A stretch of 64,000 bases of DNA from Antarcticibacterium flavum (lineage in GTDB: Bacteria > Bacteroidota > Bacteroidia > Flavobacteriales > Flavobacteriaceae), in the NCBI RefSeq assembly GCF_006159205.1, contig NZ_CP040812.1:2418001-2482000 (forward strand), read 5' to 3'. A model generated the notes under the pieces. The model was not told where the DNA came from. It did not search any database and worked only from the letters and a program-made list of their open reading frames with translations. Each line of letters opens with the position of its first letter. Position 1 is the stretch's first letter. The position numbers and the translations under genes were made by a program. Shown here one piece after another: positions 1 through 6,623 of this stretch.

Positions 1-203
1 TAGGAAAAGCCACCCCGGCACTTTTATTAACACTTACAAGACAGGGTTTTTTCTTTATTCCGCTGGTGCTCGTGTTGCCGCTCTACCTGGGGGAGCTAGG
101 GGTTTGGATCTCCTTTCCACTGGCCGACCTGCTTTCCACGCTGGTGACGGGTTTTTTTCTTCGGAAGGAAATAAAGCAGAAGCTGGACACAGGATCAGGT
201 TAA
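1..203 (+). CDS. MATE family efflux transporter, C-terminal end (partial)
   Basis: Only the last 66 codons are in the window; the reading frame starts at base 3 and ends with TAA at 201-203. The peptide is very hydrophobic, with two membrane segments (about residues 15-30 and 34-52) followed by a short charged tail (FLRKEIKQKLDTGSG). The pattern of a Gln-Gly-Phe-Phe-Phe-Ile-Pro-Leu segment followed by GVWISFPLADLLS is typical of the last two helices of MATE (NorM/DinF-like) multidrug and organic cation exporters, which use a Na+ or H+ gradient in the inner membrane. The substrate cannot be inferred. The family call rests on this short tail alone. Confidence 0.7.
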   Translation, partial: GKATPALLLTLTRQGFFFIPLVLVLPLYLGELGVWISFPLADLLSTLVTGFFLRKEIKQKLDTGSG

Positions 204-227
204 TATTTTTCTGCTGAAGGAAATTCC

Positions 228-235
228 TATCTTTG
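228..235 (+). promoter_or_regulatory. Bacteroidota -7 box (TATCTTTG) upstream of hemJ
   Basis: Exact match to the flavobacterial/Bacteroides consensus TAnnTTTG. No clear -33 TTTG is seen about 20 bases upstream. If used, transcription would begin near 239 and leave a leader of about 120 bases before the hemJ GTG. Confidence 0.5.
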
Positions 236-240
236 TAAAG

Positions 241-300
241 GGAGCAACGGCCTGCACATGAAAATTATGAGGACGGGCTGCACCCCTTCCGAAGCATTTT
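241..300 (+). other. GC-rich hemJ leader with a direct repeat
   Basis: The segment is richer in G+C than the surrounding intergenic DNA. It carries two near-identical 11-mers, ACGGCCTGCAC at 247-257 and ACGGGCTGCAC at 273-283 (10 of 11 identical, period 26). A 5-bp pairing of AAGGG (238-242) with CCCTT (284-288) would enclose the repeats. No known riboswitch or small RNA family could be recognised. A structured leader of hemJ or a small RNA are possible readings; both are inference. Confidence 0.3.
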
Positions 301-360
301 AAAGTATCATTGCTTTTAACCAAGGATCTGTAACTGCAAGCAGACATTAAATAGAGAAAC

Positions 361-912
361 GTGCTGGAATATTATCAATACTTAAAGGCTTTACATCTAA
401 TTTTTGTTATCACCTGGTTTGCCGGGCTTTTTTATATTCCTCGATTATTTGTTTATCATATAGAAGCTGCAGATAAGAAGGAACCGGAACGCTCTATCCT
501 CACCACCCAGCTTAAAATGATGACCAGGCGGTTGTGGTACATCATCACCTGGCCCTCGGCTATCCTCGCAACGGGTTTTGCTTTATGGTTGCTTGTATTA
601 ATGCCTTTTTGGCTGGAGCAGGACTGGATGCTGGTGAAATTGGGTTTCGTGGTATTGTTATTTATCTATCATTTCAAGTGCCACCTCATTTTCAAAGAAT
701 TCCAGCAAGATGTTATTAAATGGACCTCCAATGGAATGAGGTTGTTTAATGAAGGTGCAACGATCATTCTTTTTGCAGTGATCTTTCTTGTGATATTGCG
801 AAATGCCCTGGATTGGATCTATGGAGTAATAGGGATTATATTGCTTTCTGTTATTTTAATGCTTGGCTTTAAGATGTATCAAAGAATCAGGTCAGGAAAT
901 CCTAATGCATAA
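361..912 (+). CDS. hemJ: HemJ-type protoporphyrinogen IX oxidase (CopD/UPF0093 family)
   Basis: A 183-residue integral membrane protein with about four or five transmembrane helices. It carries the family signature near the N-terminus (LKALHLIFVITWFAGLFY), including the conserved His12 that binds heme in characterised HemJ proteins. HemJ oxidises protoporphyrinogen IX to protoporphyrin IX in heme synthesis. The start is the GTG at 361: an in-frame TAG lies three codons upstream (352-354) and no ATG is available near the family N-terminus. The downstream neighbour is a histidine kinase 47 bases away on the same strand. Confidence in the family is high; the enzymatic role is taken from the family. 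Confidence 0.87.
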   Translation: MLEYYQYLKALHLIFVITWFAGLFYIPRLFVYHIEAADKKEPERSILTTQLKMMTRRLWYIITWPSAILATGFALWLLVLMPFWLEQDWMLVKLGFVVLLFIYHFKCHLIFKEFQQDVIKWTSNGMRLFNEGATIILFAVIFLVILRNALDWIYGVIGIILLSVILMLGFKMYQRIRSGNPNA

Positions 913-959
913 GATGGTGTGATAATTGATTAATGCTGGCTAAATCATTAAAAATTTAA

Positions 960-2414
960 ATGAGGCTTATCAAACTTTCCCTTAGAAACAGAATTTTCAT
1001 TTCCATGATCCTGTTGGTTTTGGGTGCTTCAATTTTGATCGTGGGGGTGACTGTTTATCAATATAAACAAGAGAGTGAAGCCTATCACCGGGAACGTTTG
1101 GAAAGAAAGGAGCAGGCCATAAGGGAAAACATAAAATTTGTTCTGGCCAGCACGACTCATGTGGTGAATACTCAAAATTTACCTGTGATCATGAAAGACC
1201 GGCAAAAGATCCATGAGATCTCCCAGGTTCATGATATGCAACTCAATATCTATGATCTTTCGGGTAAATTGCTCATCCAGTCCAACGAATCTTTCTTTCG
1301 TGACACCTCAAATGATCAAATCCCTCCCCAGGTCCTCAAAGAACTTGAATCTTCTTCAAGAAAAAGATATTTAAGAAGGAGCGAGGTAAACGGTCAGGTT
1401 TTCCAGTCCTCCTACTCCTATTTAAATGATAACCAGTTCAAGCCGCTGGCTATACTTTATCTTCCCTACCTGCAGGATGATGAATTACTTCAAAAGGACC
1501 TTAATGATTTCCTTATGAAAATGGCTGAGGTCTATTTATTCATGTTGGTCCTGGCTATCCTGCTGTCCTATTTCCTGTCAAAATACATTACCAAATCCCT
1601 GAAAATGGTTTCTGAGAAGATCGTGGAAACCCGGCTTGACAAAAAGAACCAAAAGATCGAGATCGAGAACGCATCTGAAGAAATATATACCCTGGTGGCT
1701 GCCTATAACAGTATGATCGATGATCTTGAAGAAAGTGCTGTGAAACTGGCCACAGGTGAGCGGGAGCAGGCGTGGCGGGAAATGGCAAAACAGGTAGCAC
1801 ATGAGATCAAGAACCCGCTTACCCCCATGAGGCTAAGTGTACAAAGCTTCCAGAGAAATTTTGACCCCAATGATCCTGAAATTAAGATGAAGGTTGAGGA
1901 ATATAGCAATACCCTCATTCATCAAATTGATACAATGAGTGCCATAGCATCTGCCTTTTCCAATTTCGCCAAAATGCCTGCGCAGCAAAATGAGATCCTT
2001 AATGTTCCAAAGATAGTAAAGCTGGCTTTGGATATTTTTAATGAAGAATATATCATCTTCTCTACAGAAAAAGAGGAGATCCTGGCAAAATTTGATCGCA
2101 CCCAGCTCATTAGGGTTGTGACAAATCTGGTTAAAAATGCCACCCAGGCCCTGCAGGATATACCAGATCCTAAAATCCTTGTGAGAGTAGAGGAGGTAGA
2201 GGATATGGTGAGTATAACCGTAAGTGATAACGGCGTAGGTATAGCCGAAGAGAATAAAGAAAAGGTTTTTGAGCCTAAGTTCACTACCAAATCCAGTGGG
2301 ATGGGTCTTGGACTTGCAATGGTTAAGAACCTTGTAGAGACCTATGGAGGTAGTATCACATTTACTTCAAAAAGAAATAAAGGGACTATCTTTACTGTAA
2401 AGTTTCCTAAATAA
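960..2414 (+). CDS. NtrY-like sensor histidine kinase with HAMP domain
   Basis: A 484-residue membrane sensor kinase. There is one helix at about 12-32, a periplasmic sensor segment to about 188, a second helix at about 190-207, then a HAMP linker (208-262). The dimerisation and phosphoacceptor box has His281 in HEIKNPLTPM, a variant typical of NtrY-like kinases. The ATP-binding domain shows the N box (Asn393 in NLVKNATQAL), G1 (DNGVGI, Asp423) and G2 (GMGLGLAMVKNL). All catalytic boxes are intact. No response regulator gene is adjacent, so the partner is unknown. The gene follows hemJ on the same strand and precedes a crotonase by 60 bases, so the three may be co-transcribed. The ligand cannot be inferred. 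Confidence 0.88.
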   Translation: MRLIKLSLRNRIFISMILLVLGASILIVGVTVYQYKQESEAYHRERLERKEQAIRENIKFVLASTTHVVNTQNLPVIMKDRQKIHEISQVHDMQLNIYDLSGKLLIQSNESFFRDTSNDQIPPQVLKELESSSRKRYLRRSEVNGQVFQSSYSYLNDNQFKPLAILYLPYLQDDELLQKDLNDFLMKMAEVYLFMLVLAILLSYFLSKYITKSLKMVSEKIVETRLDKKNQKIEIENASEEIYTLVAAYNSMIDDLEESAVKLATGEREQAWREMAKQVAHEIKNPLTPMRLSVQSFQRNFDPNDPEIKMKVEEYSNTLIHQIDTMSAIASAFSNFAKMPAQQNEILNVPKIVKLALDIFNEEYIIFSTEKEEILAKFDRTQLIRVVTNLVKNATQALQDIPDPKILVRVEEVEDMVSITVSDNGVGIAEENKEKVFEPKFTTKSSGMGLGLAMVKNLVETYGGSITFTSKRNKGTIFTVKFPK

Positions 2415-2474
2415 ACCATTAGTTGCCCTATAAGAAGCAGCCTAAGAAGTTTTGTCTAACCAAAAATAACCGAT

Positions 2475-3257
2475 ATGAAATTTGAGAATGTACTTGAGGA
2501 GAAAAATGATGGCATTTTAACCATTACTATAAACAGGCCTTCCAAGCTAAACGCATTAAATAAACAAACTATTGAAGAGCTTCACCAGGCCTTTACAGAT
2601 GCTGAACTGGATGATGAAGTTAAGGTTATCATTTTAACAGGTAGTGGTGAGAAAGCATTCGTTGCGGGAGCAGATATAAGCGAGTTTGCCAATTTCTCTA
2701 CTGAAGAAGGAAAGGAACTGGCGGCAAGGGGACAGGAAAAACTTTTTGATTTGGTAGCCAATTTCCCAAAGCCGGTAATCGCGGCGGTGAATGGTTTTGC
2801 GCTTGGCGGCGGACTTGAACTTGCGATGGCTGCTCATTTTCGAATTGCAAGTGAAACAGCAAAGATGGGATTACCTGAAGTTTCACTGGGAGTTATTCCG
2901 GGATATGGCGGGACCCAACGACTACCACAACTGGTAGGTAAGGGAAGGGCTATGGAAATGATCATGACAGCAGGAATGATAGATTCCAGCCAGGCCCTGC
3001 AGTATAACCTTGTGAACCACGTTACTACCCCAGAGGAGCTGCTGGAATTTACAGAAAATATAGCACGCAGGATCCTTAAGAATTCCCTGGTCGCAATAAG
3101 TGCAGCTATTAAAGCCGTGAACGCCAATTATGAAGATGGGGTAAACGGGTTTGACCGGGAAATCGAAGAATTTGGAAACTCCTTTGGCACAGCCGATTTC
3201 AAGGAGGGCACGAGCGCGTTTTTGAGCAAAAGAAAAGCCGATTTTCCCGGAAAATAG
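2475..3257 (+). CDS. enoyl-CoA hydratase/isomerase family protein (crotonase fold)
   Basis: A 260-residue crotonase, the usual family length. The oxyanion-hole segments are AGADISEF (64-71) and the GGG of ALGGGLELA. Glu115 and Glu135 (in GLPEVSLGVIPGYGGTQRL) occupy the places of the two catalytic glutamates of rat mitochondrial enoyl-CoA hydratase (Glu144/Glu164). It should therefore hydrate 2-trans-enoyl-CoA to 3-hydroxyacyl-CoA in beta-oxidation or butanoyl-CoA metabolism in the cytoplasm. No other beta-oxidation gene is nearby. Substrate chain length cannot be inferred. Confidence 0.88.
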   Translation: MKFENVLEEKNDGILTITINRPSKLNALNKQTIEELHQAFTDAELDDEVKVIILTGSGEKAFVAGADISEFANFSTEEGKELAARGQEKLFDLVANFPKPVIAAVNGFALGGGLELAMAAHFRIASETAKMGLPEVSLGVIPGYGGTQRLPQLVGKGRAMEMIMTAGMIDSSQALQYNLVNHVTTPEELLEFTENIARRILKNSLVAISAAIKAVNANYEDGVNGFDREIEEFGNSFGTADFKEGTSAFLSKRKADFPGK

Positions 3258-3326
3258 ATTTTATATTACAAATTTTAAATCATTGGTATCCTATTTATAT
3301 AGTGTGAATATACATTTAACCTTACT

Positions 3327-3467
3327 ATGTATAGTCTAAGGTCAAGTCAACCTCAATATGTGGCTGGTTTTGAATCTAAAATAGTTTATGGAAATCCAAG
3401 CTATTTAGAATTGGGTAAAGCAATGTTTTCCATTGAAGTAGATTTTAGTCCAGGTTCTATATTCTAG
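3327..3467 (+). CDS. possible 46-residue hypothetical peptide
   Basis: An ATG-started frame of 46 codons ending in TAG, beginning MYSLRSSQPQYVAGF and ending VDFSPGSIF. The composition is protein-like (balanced, with several aromatic residues), but there is no recognisable domain, no signal peptide, no clear ribosome binding site and no upstream promoter box. It could be a small protein, a remnant of a decayed gene or chance. No family is recognised. Confidence 0.2.
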   Translation: MYSLRSSQPQYVAGFESKIVYGNPSYLELGKAMFSIEVDFSPGSIF

Positions 3468-3512
3468 CAGCGGAAGCGGTCTAGGTTTTTTAACCAGACA
3501 TCAATGAATTAA

Positions 3513-3550
3513 ATATGGAATATTTCCTTTTATAAGGATATATTCCATAT
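3513..3550. repeat. palindrome overlapping the radical SAM gene promoter
   Basis: Left arm 3513-3527 (ATATGGAATATTTCC) pairs with right arm 3536-3550 (GGATATATTCCATAT): 14 of 15 positions match, with the 8-base loop TTTTATAA. A short T-run follows. It ends inside the -7 box at 3548-3555 and lies 9 bases before the ATG at 3560. It could be a terminator for upstream transcription or an operator for a dimeric repressor. Confidence 0.6.
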
Positions 3551-3555
3551 TTTTG
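3548..3555 (+). promoter_or_regulatory. -7 box TATTTTTG directly before the radical SAM ATG
   Basis: Exact TAnnTTTG. Only four bases (TTTT) separate it from the ATG at 3560, so the expected start of transcription coincides with or immediately precedes the start codon, giving a leaderless mRNA. No convincing -33 TTTG was found about 20 bases upstream, where the palindrome lies. Confidence 0.5.
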
Positions 3556-3559
3556 TTTT

Positions 3560-4636
3560 ATGAGCAATGGAGATGAAATAATAAAAGGCAGGGGAGCACA
3601 GTTGAATGTAGGGAACAGGTTTGATGCTCATAGCCACGAACTGCGGGATGATTTCCTCAATTATTGTGCAGTAGAAGGGGAAGAGGCCAGGGCGTCGGGA
3701 ACGACCTTAACAGACACTTTTCCTAAGACCATTGTAAATAAGGTCACCAGTCCCGATATACGAATGGGTTATTCCCTTAATCCCTACCAGGGCTGTGAGC
3801 ATGGATGTGTATACTGCTATGCGAGGAATTCTCATGAGTACTGGGGTTATAGTGCAGGCCTGGATTTTGAGCAAAAGATCCTTGTTAAGAGGAATGCCGT
3901 GGCGCTGCTGGAAAAGAAACTGCGCAGCAAGAGCTGGGAGGCAGAGCCTATAGTACTTTCAGGAAATACAGATTGTTACCAGCCTATAGAAAAAAAGCTG
4001 GAGATCACCCGTAGCTTATTGCAGTGCTTTTTGAAGTACAAACATCCAGTAGGTATAATTACCAAGAATGCATTAGTACAGCGGGATATGGATATATTAA
4101 AAGAGTTGGCTGCAGATAACCTGGTGCAGGTGAATATTTCTATTACCTCCCTTGAAGAGACTACCCGCAGGTTACTGGAGCCTCGCACTGCCAGTGTGAA
4201 AAAACGCCTGGAAACCGTAAGAAAACTTTCTGAGGCCAATATACCGGTAAGTGTGATGATGGCACCCATCATTCCCGGGATCAACAGTCATGAGATCCTA
4301 CCTTTGGTAAAAGCGATCTCAGAAAATGGCGCTCAAGGAGTGGGTTATACAATGGTTCGGTTAAATGGAGCCATAGGAGGAATTTTTACAGACTGGATAA
4401 AAAAAGCCATGCCTCACCGGGCAGAAAAGGTACTGCACCAAATAGCGGAATGCCACGGTGGGAATTTGAATGACAGCCGCTTTGGCAGGAGGATGAAAGG
4501 AGAAGGTAACATAGCAGAACAAGTGGAACAACAGTTTCGAATTGCAAGAAAGAAGTATTTTAAGGATAAGGGTATAATGCCTTTGAATTGTGAACTTCAC
4601 AGGGAGTATAAGGATGGGCAAATGAAATTGTTCTAG
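3560..4636 (+). CDS. PA0069-family radical SAM protein (SplB-like fold)
   Basis: A 358-residue radical SAM enzyme. Cys79, Cys83 and Cys86 form the CxxxCxxC cluster motif (QGCEHGCVYCYARN) that binds the [4Fe-4S] used to cleave S-adenosylmethionine. The N-terminus has the family hallmark KGRGAQLNVGNRFDAHSHE (residues 9-27), which supports the ATG at 3560. The family resembles spore photoproduct lyase in sequence, but its substrate is not established; a nucleic-acid-related role is only a guess. It appears monocistronic. Its start lies within a few bases of a -7 box and a palindrome. Confidence 0.85.
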   Translation: MSNGDEIIKGRGAQLNVGNRFDAHSHELRDDFLNYCAVEGEEARASGTTLTDTFPKTIVNKVTSPDIRMGYSLNPYQGCEHGCVYCYARNSHEYWGYSAGLDFEQKILVKRNAVALLEKKLRSKSWEAEPIVLSGNTDCYQPIEKKLEITRSLLQCFLKYKHPVGIITKNALVQRDMDILKELAADNLVQVNISITSLEETTRRLLEPRTASVKKRLETVRKLSEANIPVSVMMAPIIPGINSHEILPLVKAISENGAQGVGYTMVRLNGAIGGIFTDWIKKAMPHRAEKVLHQIAECHGGNLNDSRFGRRMKGEGNIAEQVEQQFRIARKKYFKDKGIMPLNCELHREYKDGQMKLF

Positions 4637-4731
4637 GAATACCGGTGGATTTGGCCAGTGAGGCTTTGCTATAGTTTCGTTAATGCCGTGTCATTTATAC
4701 TAATATTTTTTATCTTTAAAAAAAAGTAAAT

Positions 4732-5430
4732 ATGAGAATGAATAGATTTTTTGTGTGGGTATTGGTGATGACAAGTATGGGATTCATGTCCTGCAGCAGT
4801 GATGATGATGCTACTCCTGTGGCTACTCTTACCATGGAAGCGAGGCCTGTAATTACCAGCGAAACTTCTTCACCCAGTGTAGTGGGCGGTGCAAACCTGC
4901 TGGAGGCACAAATAAGATTAAGAGATATTGGAGTAATCAAAGCCGGCGAGAGTACCGGTAGCAGGACCCTTTTTGGTGATGGGAGTGTACGTCAAATCCC
5001 GCTTCTCAATAGTGGGTTACCGGCCCAGCCTACGCAGGTAGGATCTGCCCAGCTTGAACAAGGTAATTATGATAGGGTCACTCTAAGACTTGACAGGGGT
5101 CAACAACTCCCCGCAGCCGATCCTATGAATAACCGCTCACTTTCCATCTCGGGGACAGTGAATAATATGCTGCTTATGATACATACAGATGTGGAGGAAA
5201 TTATTACCAGGACCCTACAGGGAGGGGCACTTAACCTGGCCACAAATGAACGAATTTTTTTAAATATCAATATAAATACCCTCTTTACCGGGATAGATCT
5301 TACCACTGCAATGGACGGTAATGGGGATGGCACTATTGAAATTGAACCATCCAACATAGATGAGAACCGTAGCCTCTATACCAGAATGGTAGATAATCTA
5401 CCAAATGCCATTACGGTAACCCGGGAATAA
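4732..5430 (+). CDS. secreted lipoprotein, DUF4382-like
   Basis: A 232-residue lipoprotein. The signal peptide ends in a lipobox with Cys21 (FMSC), followed by SSDDD, which fits the acidic surface-export signal known for Bacteroidota lipoproteins. The mature part is rich in beta-strand-like sequence with segments such as LLEAQIRLRDIGVI and GNYDRVTLRLDRGQQLP, consistent with DUF4382-type domains (a tentative match by pattern). The function is not known. It converges with the secreted nuclease gene, with 6 bases between the two stop codons. Confidence 0.6.
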   Translation: MRMNRFFVWVLVMTSMGFMSCSSDDDATPVATLTMEARPVITSETSSPSVVGGANLLEAQIRLRDIGVIKAGESTGSRTLFGDGSVRQIPLLNSGLPAQPTQVGSAQLEQGNYDRVTLRLDRGQQLPAADPMNNRSLSISGTVNNMLLMIHTDVEEIITRTLQGGALNLATNERIFLNININTLFTGIDLTTAMDGNGDGTIEIEPSNIDENRSLYTRMVDNLPNAITVTRE

Positions 5431-5436
5431 TTTTTA

Positions 5437-6510
5437 TTAAGGCAATTCCCTAATAAGAAAAAGATAGACAGGGAAGTGGTCGCTATAACCTCCGGTGTAT
5501 CCACCGTAGTCATAACTGCGGTAGGGATACCCTTTGAATTGCCCGTGCGGGGTGATGAGATAATCAGGATTAAAGATCCCGGCCTTGTAGAACTGGTAGG
5601 AGGAATAATCTCCGGATAGAAACGCCCGGGAAATTATAATTTGATCAAACAAATTCCACCCATCCCTGTAAGCCAGTGTACCCTGTCCTCTTTTTAGCAT
5701 TTGTTCCATGGGATTATACAATAGAGCATCAGTGGCTTTAGATTTATCTCCTGTAGTACCCAGTACCTTCTTAATACTCTTATTATGGGGATCATCGTTA
5801 AAATCTCCCATTACAATGATCTTGGGATTTACCTCCAGCCTTGAAAGAGAATCGATAATTCTGCGATTGAGTTTTGCCGCCTGTTCCCGTTTATAACTAC
5901 TCCTGGCTTCACCCCCGCTTCTTGAAGGCCAGTGGTTAACTATAAAATGTACAGGTTCTCCATCCAGGTAACCACTTACCACCAGTTGGTCCCGGGTATA
6001 TACCCGTTTAGCAGGCTCATCCCTGTCATACAACAAAAGCCTGTGGGAACTGGAGGATCCTGGAATGAATACATCTTTTTTGTAAAGTAATCCTACGTCT
6101 ATACCCCTACTGTCTGGAGAATCAAAATGTATGATCCCATATTTCGAATCAAGCAGCAAAGGCCTATTTACCAGATCCTCAAGCACCGTGAGGTTTTCTA
6201 TCTCACAAACACCAATTATCGCAGGAGTAGTGTTAGTAGTCGCCTGCCCAATATCTGCTATTACCCTCGAAATCTTAGTGAGTTTATCCTGATATTTTTC
6301 CACAGTCCAAATGTCTTTTCCCTTGGGGGTTCTGTCCTCATCGAAGATCCATGGATCATCAATTGTATCAAATAAATTTTCTACGTTGTAAAATGCAATT
6401 GTTCTTATGAGAAATAATTTGTCATCCTGTGCATAGAAAGTACCCGGAAACAAAATTGACATTAACAAAATCGTAATAAACCTTCTTTTTAAATGTAAAA
6501 TTATTAACAT
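5437..6510 (-). CDS. secreted endonuclease/exonuclease/phosphatase (EEP) family protein
   Basis: A 357-residue EEP-fold metal-dependent phosphodiesterase with an N-terminal signal peptide (hydrophobic core about 11-26, then FYAQDD) and no lipobox, so it is periplasmic or exported. Catalytic residues of the fold are visible: Asn42/Asn45 in FYNVENLFD, Glu103 in GVCEIEN, Asn192-His193 in VNHWPSRSGG, Asp236/Asn238 in MGDFNDDP and Asp344-His345 in GYSDHFP. These predict hydrolysis of phosphodiester bonds, plausibly in DNA or RNA. It is divergent from the TonB receptor gene (113 bases between starts), and the trio nuclease/receptor/DUF5689 lipoprotein looks like one locus for use of extracellular nucleic acids or another phosphodiester. 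That role is inference. Confidence 0.85.
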   Translation of the reverse strand: MLIILHLKRRFITILLMSILFPGTFYAQDDKLFLIRTIAFYNVENLFDTIDDPWIFDEDRTPKGKDIWTVEKYQDKLTKISRVIADIGQATTNTTPAIIGVCEIENLTVLEDLVNRPLLLDSKYGIIHFDSPDSRGIDVGLLYKKDVFIPGSSSSHRLLLYDRDEPAKRVYTRDQLVVSGYLDGEPVHFIVNHWPSRSGGEARSSYKREQAAKLNRRIIDSLSRLEVNPKIIVMGDFNDDPHNKSIKKVLGTTGDKSKATDALLYNPMEQMLKRGQGTLAYRDGWNLFDQIIISRAFLSGDYSSYQFYKAGIFNPDYLITPHGQFKGYPYRSYDYGGYTGGYSDHFPVYLFLIRELP

Positions 6511-6623
6511 ATCATCTTTTTTTTATTAAAATTATATGAAAATAGCATCTTAAGGTAAGGAAAAAATAAAAATATAAAAATATAATTTTTAACTTAATTG
6601 TTGAAATCCAGACAATTATACAA
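6511..6623. promoter_or_regulatory. divergent promoter region, nuclease and TonB receptor
   Basis: A 113-base, very A+T-rich spacer between two divergent start codons. It must hold the promoters of both genes. No exact TAnnTTTG box was found in it, so a different sigma factor or an activator may be used; that is inference. Confidence 0.45.

Larger units (their letters stand above)
3258..3559. other. 302-base intergenic stretch with a 46-codon open frame and a promoter-proximal palindrome
   Basis: The stretch holds a 46-codon open frame (3327-3467, plus strand, listed separately) and, at its 3' end, a long palindrome overlapping a TAnnTTTG box in front of the radical SAM gene. No terminator for the crotonase gene was found. 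Confidence 0.6.

Noticed and set aside
241..300. Weak likeness of the reverse complement of the hemJ leader to the GGAAGG/GCAGCC core of bacterial SRP RNA
   Set aside because: The diagnostic loop order (AGG-xxx-GGAA-xxx-AGCAG) is not kept, and no flanking helix could be drawn, so it is not called as SRP RNA.
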